Source: Endomicrobium sp.
Lineage (GTDB): Bacteria > Elusimicrobiota > Endomicrobiia > Endomicrobiales > Endomicrobiaceae
Reading direction: 5' to 3'
NCBI GenBank assembly: GCA_031262585.1
Contig: JAISHK010000001.1
Span: forward strand, 124,001 to 188,000
Length of the DNA: 64,000 bases
Shown here: piece after piece, positions 39,077 to 48,441 of the stretch
Position numbering within the stretch: position 1 is the first letter of the stretch
Layout: the number at the start of each line of letters is the position of its first letter
Program-made: the position numbers and the translations under genes
The notes under the pieces: generated by a model
Seen by the model: only the letters and a program-made list of their open reading frames with translations
Databases searched by the model: none
What the model was told of the DNA's origin: nothing

Positions 39077-40225
39077 TTATTTATTTAAATTTTTTTCTAC
39101 AGTATAAGCAATGTACTTTGCAGCTTTGGGAAGAGCTGATTCATCAATATTAAAATTAGTATGATGCCAAGGGTAAGAAGTGTGTTTATCTCCAGAAGTA
39201 CCTATATAAATAAAATTACCTGGAACTTTATCCAAATATTCTGAAAAATCTTCTCCACCCATAGACGGTTTTTTCATAATTTCTACTTTTTCATTGCCGT
39301 AAAATTCTTTCGCACTTTCAATACATTGTTGAACAATATCATCATTATTTACTAAAGTATTACTTATCACTTGATATTGAACTGTACACTTAACACCATA
39401 AGCTATTTCTAAACTTTTAATTTTATTCAAAATACTTGTCCTTATTAAGTGTCTTACTTCATTACTAAAAGTCCTTACAGTACCTTCTAACGTTACTTCC
39501 TTACAAATAATATTGTACGCATCTCCACCTGTTATTTTTCCAAATGTTATAACGCTCCCTTCAAGAGGATCAATTTCCCTAGAAATAATTTCCTGAACCA
39601 TATTTACAAAAATTGAAGTTATAACTAAAGCGTCTTTGCCTTTATGAGGATAAGCACCATGAGTTACTAAGCCTATTATTTTAACTTTTATTTTGTCAAC
39701 TGCCGCCATCATCGTGCCAAATTTAAAACCTATTTTACCGGATTTAAGCCATGGATAAACATGAATTCCTAAAATAAAATTTACGTTCGGATTTTTTAAA
39801 GCTCCACATTCAATCATAACTTTTGCACCATCGAAAGTTTCTTCATTCGGTTGAAAAATAAATCTAACATTTCCTTTTAACTTATTTTTTCGTGACTGTA
39901 AAAGTTTCGCCACACCAAGTACTACCGCTATATGAGCATCATGACCACAAGCATGCATTATTCCACTTTTTGTTGACTTATATTCAACATCATTATTCTC
40001 ACAAATAGGCAAGGCATCTATATCTGCCCTTAAAGCTATTGTTTTTCCTCGCTTCGTAGTATTAATAGTTGCTATCACTCCCGTTTTTCCAATACGTTTA
40101 TAAGGAATATTCAATTCTTTAAGATTAGATTCAATAAATTTTGCTGTTTCATATTCATTACCACCAAGTTCAGGATTTTTATGTACATGTCTTCGTATTG
40201 TTAAAACTTCTTGTTCAAAATTCAT
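39077..40225 (-). CDS. M20 family amidohydrolase (N-acyl-amino acid hydrolase type)
   Basis: A 382-residue metallopeptidase. The N-terminus has RRHVHKNPELGGNEYETA, the family start. The metal ligands are in MHACGHDAHIA, the acidic residues in FQPNEETFDGAKVMI, the dimerisation-domain histidine in THGAYPHKGKDA, and the last ligand region in MGGEDFSEYL. It hydrolyses N-acylated amino acids or related amides (hippuricase/IAA-amino acid hydrolase group); the substrate cannot be told. It may serve in scavenging. It is isolated, with gaps of over 700 bp on both sides. Confidence 0.9.
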   Translation of the reverse strand: MNFEQEVLTIRRHVHKNPELGGNEYETAKFIESNLKELNIPYKRIGKTGVIATINTTKRGKTIALRADIDALPICENNDVEYKSTKSGIMHACGHDAHIAVVLGVAKLLQSRKNKLKGNVRFIFQPNEETFDGAKVMIECGALKNPNVNFILGIHVYPWLKSGKIGFKFGTMMAAVDKIKVKIIGLVTHGAYPHKGKDALVITSIFVNMVQEIISREIDPLEGSVITFGKITGGDAYNIICKEVTLEGTVRTFSNEVRHLIRTSILNKIKSLEIAYGVKCTVQYQVISNTLVNNDDIVQQCIESAKEFYGNEKVEIMKKPSMGGEDFSEYLDKVPGNFIYIGTSGDKHTSYPWHHTNFNIDESALPKAAKYIAYTVEKNLNK

Positions 40226-40969
40226 TGAATACCTCCTAAAAAAATATTAAAACAAATTACATTTATAAAATTTAACTACTAAACAATACAAAATTTCATT
40301 AATATAATTTATTATTTTTACTATTTAGAAAATTCAAAACAAACATCTAATTAATTGTTTAAAAATTAAACAATATCAATACAAAACACATACAAATACA
40401 CTTTAAAAAATATTTTTTACTAAAATTTTTATATTATCTAAAATAATTACTTGTTATAGGTACTGTATTTTATCTATCAAGAGTTGAACATTTGAAAATG
40501 TAATTATAGATTTCGTGCTTACATTTTCTCTAGATTTTATGTCTATTTACTCTTTTCAACTTTCCTATTGCATTCACATTACTTAACTTATACTTGTAGT
40601 ACATTCATTTTCCTTGTTTATTTACATTATAATTCTTTTTAAATTATCCAATTTTCGTCATTCTCCAATAACAGTTGTTTTTATTTCTTAACCTTTCATT
40701 TTAATATGATAAACTCTATAACACATTTTTTCTTGCCTATATAATAAAAGCACGCACACACCTTCTCTTAATTTTTTAACTCACTTCTAATTCCACATTT
40801 TTTGATCTGTATCATCACTAATCACAATTCTTTTTTATTTTGACATTTATTTGATATTTTAACAACAAATAATTTTACATAAAAAAACTTCAACACATAA
40901 AAAATCATCTTACCCATATTTTGCAAAAATAATCTACTTCTTTTCATATTGTTTAACGAAATCTATTTT
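40226..40969. other. 744 bp without a recognisable gene
   Basis: AT-rich sequence between the M20 gene and the metallohydrolase gene. No family-like frame, strong hairpin or promoter pair stands out. Confidence 0.4.
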
Positions 40970-41578
40970 TTAACTCATCCACACGTTATTGCGCAACTCA
41001 CTTTTTAATGTAGTCACGTTACCATGACCCGGATAAATTACAATAGACGGATCCAACTTTTTTAATTTGTTAAGTGATTGAGGAAGCATTTCAGAATTAC
41101 CTCCTTCTAAATCCGTTCTTCCCACTGTACCTGCAAAAAGAGTATCTCCAGTAATTAAAAAACCATCGAACAATAAACATATACTACCTTTTGTATGACC
41201 AGGTGTATGAATAACCTTAAAAATTGTAAAAGACAACTTAATTTCTTGATTATCTTCTAATAAAATATCTGGTTCTTTAACAATTACAGTACTCTTAAGC
41301 TTTTTAGAATTTCCACAAACCATTGACACTTCATCACGATGTAACGCTAATGGGATTTTAAATTTCGAACGTATTTGCTCATCAGTATATATATGATCAT
41401 AATGACCATGCGTATTTATAAGAATTTCAGGTTTAAATTTATTTTTCTCTATTTCAGAAATCAGTTCCTCATCATCCTCGCCAGGATCAATTATAGCGGC
41501 ATGCAAATTCTCAGAATCATATACTACATAACAATTTGACCTCAAAAAACCAGATACTATTCTTTTAACTTTTATCAT
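40970..41578 (-). CDS. metallo-beta-lactamase-fold hydrolase (glyoxalase II-like)
   Basis: A 202-residue MBL-fold protein. The metal-binding motif is NTHGHYDHI (THxHxDH), followed by HTPGHTKGSICLL, GDTLFAGTVGRTDL and the last ligand IYPGHGNVTT. It is the short form lacking the C-terminal helical domain of true glyoxalase II, so a general thioester hydrolase role is safer. It closes the cluster ftsK-lolA-rodZ-rimO-pgsA-pgpA, beginning 15 nt after pgpA. Confidence 0.9.
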   Translation of the reverse strand: MIKVKRIVSGFLRSNCYVVYDSENLHAAIIDPGEDDEELISEIEKNKFKPEILINTHGHYDHIYTDEQIRSKFKIPLALHRDEVSMVCGNSKKLKSTVIVKEPDILLEDNQEIKLSFTIFKVIHTPGHTKGSICLLFDGFLITGDTLFAGTVGRTDLEGGNSEMLPQSLNKLKKLDPSIVIYPGHGNVTTLKSELRNNVWMS

Positions 41579-41593
41579 GCCTTATTACCTCTC

Positions 41594-42055
41594 TTATCTA
41601 TCTAATAAAAATCTAACACATTGCAAAATCACATTTGTAAATATTCCGGCTATAATATCATCAATTGTTATACCAAAACCTCCACTTAAATTTTGTGAGT
41701 TTTTGATAAATAAAGGTTTTCTTATATCAAAAAACCTAAATAACAAAAAACCAGAAAGCAAAAATATAATTGTTTTAGGTAAAAATGCGATTGAAAACCA
41801 AGTACCTGCAACCTCATCTATAACTATTCTTTTGTCATCTTTCGTATTATATATATTTTGTGCTACAGAAGAAAATAATATTGAAACTAAAAACATTACA
41901 ATAAGAATAAAAATTTGGAATACAAAAACATTCGGAACAAACAATATCCAAATCAAAATTCCTGCTAAACTGCTTATTGTCCCAGGAGCACATTTAATAT
42001 AACCAATACCAAAAACAGAAGAATAAACTAATATTATTCTATTTATTACTCGCAT
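41594..42055 (-). CDS. pgpA: phosphatidylglycerophosphatase A
   Basis: A 153-residue inner-membrane phosphatase producing phosphatidylglycerol from its phosphate. Conserved PgpA features: GYIKCAPGTISSLAGI near the start, VIDEVAGTW, FRFFDIRKP and the late GITIDDIIAGI with paired aspartates. Hydrophobic helices alternate with these motifs. It overlaps the end of pgsA by 10 nt, so the two consecutive steps of phosphatidylglycerol synthesis are translationally coupled. Confidence 0.92.
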   Translation of the reverse strand: MRVINRIILVYSSVFGIGYIKCAPGTISSLAGILIWILFVPNVFVFQIFILIVMFLVSILFSSVAQNIYNTKDDKRIVIDEVAGTWFSIAFLPKTIIFLLSGFLLFRFFDIRKPLFIKNSQNLSGGFGITIDDIIAGIFTNVILQCVRFLLDR

Positions 42056-42663
42056 ATTAAATTTCTGTATTTATATATATACTTTACACCTGAAAAAATT
42101 GTAATCATAACAACAATTAAGCTTAACCAAAACGTAGCTTTCGCCATTATAGCGTATAATATAAAATAGTATTCGTTATCACAAATCTTAAAAACATTTG
42201 GAGTAATATTTGAAAATTTAAAACGCGCTTCGTTTAATATCAGAATTATCATTACAAACATAATTACAACAATTTGAATTGTAGTTTTAATTTTACCAAA
42301 TTTATCCGCGGGTATTACTATATTTTTAGAAGCAGCAATAGAGCGCAAAGCTGTAATTAGAAATTCTCGTGCTATTATTGTTATAACTATCCACGGTTCC
42401 ATCTCAAGAGATGGAATTTTTATAAAACATATGAAAGCAGACGAAATCAATAACTTATCAGCAAGAGGATCTAAAAATATTCCCAAAGATGTTATAATCT
42501 TATTTCTTCTAGCTACCCGCCCATCAAAAAAATCAGTAATTGACGCTATACAAAAAACAATAAGTGCTAACACAACATTATAAAAACCACCTAATTCCAT
42601 GAACAAAATATAAAGTGGAACCATACATATTCGCACAATAGTCAGCTTATTTGCCAAATTCAT
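42046..42663 (-). CDS. pgsA: CDP-diacylglycerol-glycerol-3-phosphate 3-phosphatidyltransferase
   Basis: A 205-residue CDP-alcohol phosphotransferase with about six transmembrane helices. The family signature D-x2-D-G-x2-A-R-x8-G-x3-D-x3-D is intact in TDFFDGRVARRNKI plus GIFLDPLADK. ANKLTIVRICMVPLYILF is the standard PgsA start. It makes phosphatidylglycerolphosphate, which PgpA (next gene) dephosphorylates. Confidence 0.94.
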   Translation of the reverse strand: MNLANKLTIVRICMVPLYILFMELGGFYNVVLALIVFCIASITDFFDGRVARRNKIITSLGIFLDPLADKLLISSAFICFIKIPSLEMEPWIVITIIAREFLITALRSIAASKNIVIPADKFGKIKTTIQIVVIMFVMIILILNEARFKFSNITPNVFKICDNEYYFILYAIMAKATFWLSLIVVMITIFSGVKYIYKYRNLICE

Positions 42664-42764
42664 TTTTATTCCTCATACTTTGCTCTCTAGATTTTTTAAC
42701 AAAATAAACTTTATATATTATATTATACCAACCATAACTTAACAATCAAATTGCATTTGATTAC

Positions 42765-44102
42765 CTAGTTCCTCAGATCATCTTGCAAAACCGCTTTAAT
42801 ATCATACCCTTTAACACCAACTACTTTGACTTTATAAAAACTACCTATTTTAACGGAACAACTGCTTATTGCTATTACATTACCATCAATTTCAGGCGCT
42901 TGAAAATAAGCTCTCCCTTTTACAGTATAATTTCTGCCATTTTTAAAACAATTTTCAACAAGAATAATGATAATATTGTCTGATATTTTAGCAATTTTAA
43001 ATTTAAAAATACCATACTGTATATTTTCTATAAGTAATTTTCGATCTTTTATAACAGATCTTTTAATTTTTTTATCAAATTTTGAAGAAGTTGCTTCCTT
43101 TTGATCCGAATATTCAAAAACACCAACATATTGAAAGTACATTTTGTTGAGAAAGTCTACAAGTTCACTCACATCTTTTTCAGTCTCTCCTGGAAAACCG
43201 ATTATTATAGATGTCCTTAAAATTACATTCGGCAATTTATTTTTTATTTTTTCAATAATATTTACTGTATTTAGTGGACGCTTCATTGAAGCCAAGATAT
43301 TCTTACTTATATGCTGTATAGGAATGTCAATATAATTACAAATATTATCATACTCTTTAAATACATCAAGTAAATTATCAGTAATACTTGATGGATAAGC
43401 ATAAAGCAACCTTATCCATTTTAATTCTTTAATCTTTGAAAGTTTTATAAGCAATTTATCCAAAGCAAAAACTTTGTAAATATCTTTACCATAACTTGTG
43501 ACATCTTGAGCAATTAATATAAGTTCTTTTATTCCATTGTCTGCCAAATATTTAGCTTCATTAACTAAAACCTCTATTCTGCGACTCTCATAATTCCCTC
43601 GTAGTAAAGGAATTATACAAAAACTACACTTATGATCGCAGCCTTCGGCAATTTTTAAATACGTTGAAGATGTATTTGAAGAAAGTAATCTATAGATTGA
43701 ATTATTTAAACCGCCTGGATAAAAATGAAGCCTACTTAAATAAAATTCATTTGAACTTTTATTAAAAATCAATTCTGGAAGTTTATTCAACGTACCAGTA
43801 CCAACGAAACCATCTATTTCTGGGAATAATTCAAACATTTCTTCTTTTAACAATTGTGGCAAACATCCAGAAACATATACACGCAAACCCGTCACTTTTT
43901 TTATATTTAAAACATTTTGTATACATCTTTCAGATTCTGCCTTAGCTGCTTTTATAAAAGAGCAAGTATGTACTACAGCAATATCTGCTTCATTAATATC
44001 ATTAATAATAATCAGTCCCTTATTTTTAAATATACCAAGTAAATATTCAGCTTCAACTATATTTTTAGGACATCCCAAAGAAATCATTACTACTTTTTGC
44101 AT
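42765..44102 (-). CDS. rimO: ribosomal protein S12 methylthiotransferase RimO
   Basis: A 445-residue radical SAM enzyme that adds a methylthio group to an aspartate of ribosomal protein S12. The N-terminal MTTase domain starts VVMISLGCPKNIVEAEYLLG with its cluster cysteines (also VHTCSF and VSGCLP). The radical SAM site is CDHKCSFCIIP, followed by LRGNYESR. A C-terminal TRAM domain is present. RimO is preferred to MiaB because of the SLGCPKN start and the neighbouring rodZ/pgsA. It needs two [4Fe-4S] clusters, fitting the cysteine desulfurase nearby. Confidence 0.93.
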   Translation of the reverse strand: MQKVVMISLGCPKNIVEAEYLLGIFKNKGLIIINDINEADIAVVHTCSFIKAAKAESERCIQNVLNIKKVTGLRVYVSGCLPQLLKEEMFELFPEIDGFVGTGTLNKLPELIFNKSSNEFYLSRLHFYPGGLNNSIYRLLSSNTSSTYLKIAEGCDHKCSFCIIPLLRGNYESRRIEVLVNEAKYLADNGIKELILIAQDVTSYGKDIYKVFALDKLLIKLSKIKELKWIRLLYAYPSSITDNLLDVFKEYDNICNYIDIPIQHISKNILASMKRPLNTVNIIEKIKNKLPNVILRTSIIIGFPGETEKDVSELVDFLNKMYFQYVGVFEYSDQKEATSSKFDKKIKRSVIKDRKLLIENIQYGIFKFKIAKISDNIIIILVENCFKNGRNYTVKGRAYFQAPEIDGNVIAISSCSVKIGSFYKVKVVGVKGYDIKAVLQDDLRN

Positions 44103-44107
44103 AATTC

Positions 44108-44887
44108 TTATATATCGTCGCCTTTTTTTAAAATAAGTGTATTAACATTTTTTATAGAACCTGCTATAGCATCAATCTGTTCTCCATTAAAAAAAACTTT
44201 TACACCTGGAGTATAGCCTATTTTTAAAGTAAAAAATTCATTAGACTTCCATGTTTTTTTATCACCTTTTAAAAGAGTATCTTCATATACCGTTACGTTA
44301 TCACAATGTACCTTAAGCCAAACATCTGTTATTGCTTCAACAAAAAGTTTTTGTTTTAAAACAAAAGAAGATTTTTGCTTATTCAAATCTTTCGTCGTAT
44401 TTGAATACTTTTCTGTTTGAATTAATTTATTTAAATCTTCATCGTGTTTATTATTTTGAGATATTGCACCTTCAATAGAATTAGACGTATTTTTATTAAA
44501 AAATAATAATATAAACAAAAAAACTATCGCTGCACCTATAATTAAAACTATCAATAATTTTTTCATATAAAAAACTAATTTTTCTTTATAAAAAGTTTTT
44601 TGAATAAATTTAGAATCATCAATCAATTTTTTTTTAACATTATCCAACTGCTGTTCTAAATTACATTTATTATAAATTTCAATTATTTTTTCAGGATCAA
44701 ATCCAAGATACTTCGCATAAGATCTTATAAAACTTTTACAATAGACTTCAGCAGAAAAGAAACTCATATCGCCTTCTTCTATAGCAATGAGATACTTTTC
44801 ATGAATCTTAATGGCCTTATGGATATCAGAAAGAGATATTTTCATCTGTTTGCGTCTTTCTCTAAGCATCCCTCCCATTTCTTTCAT
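44108..44887 (-). CDS. RodZ-like helix-turn-helix membrane protein
   Basis: A 259-residue protein with an N-terminal Xre-type helix-turn-helix (residues about 7-70, including GGMLRERRKQMKISLSDI), a single transmembrane helix (residues about 106-130), a low-complexity linker and a C-terminal DUF4115-like domain (KLFVEAITDVWLKVHCDN ... TLKIGYTPGVKVFFNG). This is the RodZ layout, a cytoskeletal partner of MreB in rod-shape control. Position next to pgsA and rimO is a common RodZ context. Confidence 0.85.
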   Translation of the reverse strand: MKEMGGMLRERRKQMKISLSDIHKAIKIHEKYLIAIEEGDMSFFSAEVYCKSFIRSYAKYLGFDPEKIIEIYNKCNLEQQLDNVKKKLIDDSKFIQKTFYKEKLVFYMKKLLIVLIIGAAIVFLFILLFFNKNTSNSIEGAISQNNKHDEDLNKLIQTEKYSNTTKDLNKQKSSFVLKQKLFVEAITDVWLKVHCDNVTVYEDTLLKGDKKTWKSNEFFTLKIGYTPGVKVFFNGEQIDAIAGSIKNVNTLILKKGDDI

Positions 44888-44903
44888 TATTTCTCCAAAT
44901 TAA

Positions 44904-45572
44904 CTAATTAAGTTTTATTATTTCAATATTGTCCACTGTATCTAATTTAAACATATTCTTATCTAAAGAAGGATTTATAGTATAACTTTTAAATATAATT
45001 TCTATCGTTGTACCATCAGATTTTGCAACAGCTTTACAAGGTAACATAGTCAATTTTGAAATACATACTTTTAAGCTCCAATTTTTATTAACAGAAGTTA
45101 TTTTGATTATAGCATATCTTTCATTCTCACCAACTAAATTTATTTTACTCGCTTTTTTTATTTTTCTCCAACTACTACCAAAATTAACAACAATCGCTGA
45201 AACAAAGTCCTTCCCAATTATATCATTCCATTTACCAATTATAGCTTGCTTATTGTCAGGAGTATAAATTGTTACATTTTTACCATTAATATATATTAAC
45301 TGTTCCTGAGAAGTTTTTTGATTTATATATATGCTGTCAGGTTTTTTAAAGTAAATAACTCCTACTATTTTCTGTTCTTCTTTTGTAGATTCAAAAAGTA
45401 CAGTTTGAGTAAAATCAACTCTTAGAGAATCTATCTTATTATTAGTTTTTTCCATTTTTAGAAGAAAATCAAGTGCTTTACCTTGAGAAGCACAAACAAA
45501 ATCTAAAGAAAAAATAATAAAAAACATAATAATTATAATGCTCTTTTGAAATAATAAACAACTATTTTTCAA
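44904..45572 (-). CDS. LolA-like outer-membrane lipoprotein carrier
   Basis: A 222-residue secreted protein. A signal peptide covers residues about 1-28 (hydrophobic core SIIIIMFFIIFSLDFVCA). The mature part has the LolA pattern: LRVDFTQTV near residue 52, GVIYFKKPDSIYI, then GKNVTIYTPDNKQA and a late IEIIFKSYTINPSLDKNMF. It would ferry lipoproteins across the periplasm, implying a Gram-negative envelope. Its start overlaps ftsK by 11 nt. Confidence 0.82.
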   Translation of the reverse strand: MKNSCLLFQKSIIIIMFFIIFSLDFVCASQGKALDFLLKMEKTNNKIDSLRVDFTQTVLFESTKEEQKIVGVIYFKKPDSIYINQKTSQEQLIYINGKNVTIYTPDNKQAIIGKWNDIIGKDFVSAIVVNFGSSWRKIKKASKINLVGENERYAIIKITSVNKNWSLKVCISKLTMLPCKAVAKSDGTTIEIIFKSYTINPSLDKNMFKLDTVDNIEIIKLN

Positions 45573-47709
45573 TTTTACTTTCCATATTGTTTAAATATTG
45601 AGTGATTTTATCAAAATCTATTCGCCATTTATTAGTGCCTTCTGGTTTAGATATAAAACCTTTAGTTTCAAGTATACTTAATATATTTGTAGCTTTTGCA
45701 GAACCTCCAAAATTTGCCTTAAGTAAATCTTGAGATATTCTCCTGCGCTCATTTATGAGTTTAAGAGCAGAAATTAAGTCATTCGTTACTTTCTCTTTAC
45801 TTAAGTTAAAACCACATTTTTCTTCAATACGTAACGGTTTATAAATTCTTGGGAATTTTTGTTCATTTATAAATGAAATTATTTTTTCAGTTTCTTTTAA
45901 AGAAACAAATGCTCCTTGAAGACGCACAGGTCTTGCTTCACCAGGTGGTAAAAATAACATATCTCCTTTACCCATCAAGGACTCAGCACCAACCATATCT
46001 AAAATTACTCTTGAATCTATCTTAGATGTAGTTTGAAATGAAAGTCTTGCAGGAAAGTTAGCTTTAATAATACCCGTTATTACATTAACTGAAGGTCTTT
46101 GTGTAGCAAAAATCAAATGTATTCCTACAGCCCTCGCCATTTGTGCTAAACGTTGTATATAATTTTCTATCTCTTTTTTAACTACAAGCATTAAATCTGC
46201 AAGTTCATCTATTATGACAACAATATAAAATTCTTTTTCACCATTTATTTCAAGCATTTTATCATTATAATCTTCAATATTCCTCACCATAGCTTTTGCA
46301 AACTTCTCATATCTTTTCTCCATAACAAAAACCAAATTTTTTAGAACATTAGCAACTTCTTTAGGATTGGTTATGATATCTGCATCACTAGCACTTGTAC
46401 ATGGATTATACAGATGAGGAATAGATCCATATATAGACATCTCAACACGTTTAGGATCAATTAATAGAAATTTAACTTCATCAGGACGAGCTTTATACAA
46501 AATGGAAAGTATTATTGTATGAATACTCACACTTTTTCCAGAACCTGTAGCACCTGCTATTAACAAGTGCGGCATTGAAGCTAAATTTGTCACATAACCC
46601 ATTCCATCTGTTGTTTTCCCTAAAGCTAATGAAAGAAGGGAATGTGAATTCATAAATATATCGTTTTCTAAAATACCTCTGAGGCCAACAATAACACTTA
46701 AATGATTAGGCACTTCTATACCAACAACAGATTTTTCAGGTATTGAAACAATCCTTATTGATGCCGTGCGCATCGTTAGAGAAATATTATCTATTATATT
46801 TGATACAGTTTGTATTTTTGTCCCGGGAGCTAAAACCAAATCATAACGCGTTATAACAGGACCTGGAATAATATCTTTAACTTCAGCCACGATATCAAAA
46901 TCTGCAAGAGTCGTTCTTAAAAGTTCTGCTCTTTTTAAGAGTTCATTCTCATCAATAATAGAATTTGAATCATTATCATTTTTAAGTAAGTCTGCAGGAG
47001 GAAGTTTATAGTCAAACTCTTTACTATCAACTGCACTTTGTTTAATAAACTCACGAAAAATAACACCTTTCCTTTTATTCTTTTCTTTTAGTTCATTGTT
47101 ATTTACAATATTAGGCGTTAAATTTGCTCCTTCATTAAAACTAGAGTTTAAAAATAAGTTCGTTATATTATCAATATTCTGCTTTCTCTCACATCTTTTC
47201 ATATCCACTTTTAAATTATTCCAAAAATTACACAAAAAATAAAACACAGAAAGCCTTAAAAATTTTGCAAAAGATAGAAGAACTACTAATACTATAACTG
47301 CAAATCCCAGCCTAGAACCAAATAATTTTTTAAAAAAAGAATATAAATTGACTCCAAGCCACCCACCAGCAACCTCTAATTTAAATATATAACGTACAAA
47401 TTCAAGTAATACTGACACTGAAAGCATACAAAAAATGGATTGAATAAAAGCAGCACGCCCTCTTATTTTTATAGATTGTTTAAAACTTATTATAAAAAAC
47501 CACAAAAATATAAACGGTAAAATATACACAGCAGTACCAAATATTTTGAACAAAGTATTAGAAAACACTTGACCTATAATGCCTGATTTATCTGGAACAA
47601 CAAATACATAGGCACTCAAAAAAGACATCACACCAAAAAACAAAGCATTGGTTTCCCTATTTTTTTTAATATTATATTGTCTTTTATTTGCTTTTTTATT
47701 TTTCTTCAC
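45562..47709 (-). CDS. ftsK: DNA translocase FtsK/SpoIIIE
   Basis: A 715-residue DNA pump that moves chromosome termini through the division septum. About four N-terminal transmembrane helices (residues about 20-165) are followed by a short linker, then the motor: Walker A AGATGSGKSVSIHT, LLIDPKRVEMS, Walker B VVIIDELADLMLV and FATQRPSVNVITG. A C-terminal winged-helix gamma domain (RRISQDLLKANFGGSAKA) would read KOPS-like sequences. The start codon is GTG with GAAGAGG upstream. It is first of the ftsK-lolA-rodZ-rimO-pgsA-pgpA cluster. Confidence 0.95.
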   Translation of the reverse strand: MKKNKKANKRQYNIKKNRETNALFFGVMSFLSAYVFVVPDKSGIIGQVFSNTLFKIFGTAVYILPFIFLWFFIISFKQSIKIRGRAAFIQSIFCMLSVSVLLEFVRYIFKLEVAGGWLGVNLYSFFKKLFGSRLGFAVIVLVVLLSFAKFLRLSVFYFLCNFWNNLKVDMKRCERKQNIDNITNLFLNSSFNEGANLTPNIVNNNELKEKNKRKGVIFREFIKQSAVDSKEFDYKLPPADLLKNDNDSNSIIDENELLKRAELLRTTLADFDIVAEVKDIIPGPVITRYDLVLAPGTKIQTVSNIIDNISLTMRTASIRIVSIPEKSVVGIEVPNHLSVIVGLRGILENDIFMNSHSLLSLALGKTTDGMGYVTNLASMPHLLIAGATGSGKSVSIHTIILSILYKARPDEVKFLLIDPKRVEMSIYGSIPHLYNPCTSASDADIITNPKEVANVLKNLVFVMEKRYEKFAKAMVRNIEDYNDKMLEINGEKEFYIVVIIDELADLMLVVKKEIENYIQRLAQMARAVGIHLIFATQRPSVNVITGIIKANFPARLSFQTTSKIDSRVILDMVGAESLMGKGDMLFLPPGEARPVRLQGAFVSLKETEKIISFINEQKFPRIYKPLRIEEKCGFNLSKEKVTNDLISALKLINERRRISQDLLKANFGGSAKATNILSILETKGFISKPEGTNKWRIDFDKITQYLNNMESKIEK

Positions 47710-47936
47710 GAAAATAAACCTCTTCGATAGAAAAATTTTTGGAAGTTATTTTAAAGATACCATGCAACCATTTTCATCTCGCATAATACCAATTTTACTC
47801 CTCTTAAAAGTCATCTTAATTGCAAGGTTAAAGTATCATTTTGAGATACAAAGACCAACTTTAACTTATTAATTCGTTGACAAATGTACCCCCCAGCCAC
47901 AATACTTGTCACTTTAACGACATATACGGCCATTGC

Positions 47937-48371
47937 TCAAACTTTTTCTATTTCAAATAAGTCTTGTCCAGAAGATACTGCTTTACCGTTCTCAACCAAT
48001 ATCTTAACTATCCTCACTTTAAATACCGCTTTAATCTCATTCATGACTTTCATAGCCTCAATTATACACAAAGTTTTACCCATTTCAACAACATCCCCTT
48101 CATCTACAAATATAGGTAACGAAGGAGAAGGTGCTCTATAAAATACTCCAGCTATTGGAGATTTTATTGTTTCAAATAAAGAAATAACATTCTTTTTTGT
48201 ATCATCAACAGGGATATTCTGTTTTTTTAAAGAAGCTTGTTTATTATCACTATTATCTTTACGCTTTATACAAACACTATAATCTTTTGAATTCACTTCA
48301 AGTTCTTGAATTTTTTCCTCTTTCATTATTTCGTAAAGAGATCTCACTTTGTCTTTAATATCATCTGTCAT
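47937..48371 (-). CDS. accB: acetyl-CoA carboxylase biotin carboxyl carrier protein
   Basis: About 144 residues. The C-terminal biotinyl domain has the canonical IIEAMKVMNEI site, where the lysine is biotinylated; the block FYRAPSPSLPIFVDEGDVVE precedes it. The N-terminal half is a charged linker. ATG 48371 has AAGG upstream; a TTG two codons earlier is possible. accC, its usual partner, is not adjacent. Presence of BCCP gives the biotin made by bioDA a clear use. It follows pnp, separated by a hairpin. Confidence 0.93.
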   Translation of the reverse strand: MTDDIKDKVRSLYEIMKEEKIQELEVNSKDYSVCIKRKDNSDNKQASLKKQNIPVDDTKKNVISLFETIKSPIAGVFYRAPSPSLPIFVDEGDVVEMGKTLCIIEAMKVMNEIKAVFKVRIVKILVENGKAVSSGQDLFEIEKV

Positions 48372-48404
48372 TATCAACCTTCTTTTACTAAAGGGGGAAG
48401 GACA

Positions 48405-48440
48405 AAATGTAGCAAAAAATGTGTATTTTTTGCTACATTT
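48405..48440 (-). terminator. perfect 16-bp hairpin between pnp and accB
   Basis: Arms 48405-48420 (AAATGTAGCAAAAAAT) and 48425-48440 are exact reverse complements around a 4-nt loop, starting 2 nt after the pnp stop in the direction of transcription. Only a short T-run (TTTT) follows on the minus strand, so it may be a weak terminator, an mRNA-stabilising 3' end or an attenuator before accB. Confidence 0.65.
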
Positions 48441-48441
48441 G

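Noticed and set aside
47746-47814. 22-codon minus-strand ORF before ftsK, possible leader peptide
   Set aside because: The nearby GAGGAG is within or too far from the possible starts, and there is no attenuator-like structure.
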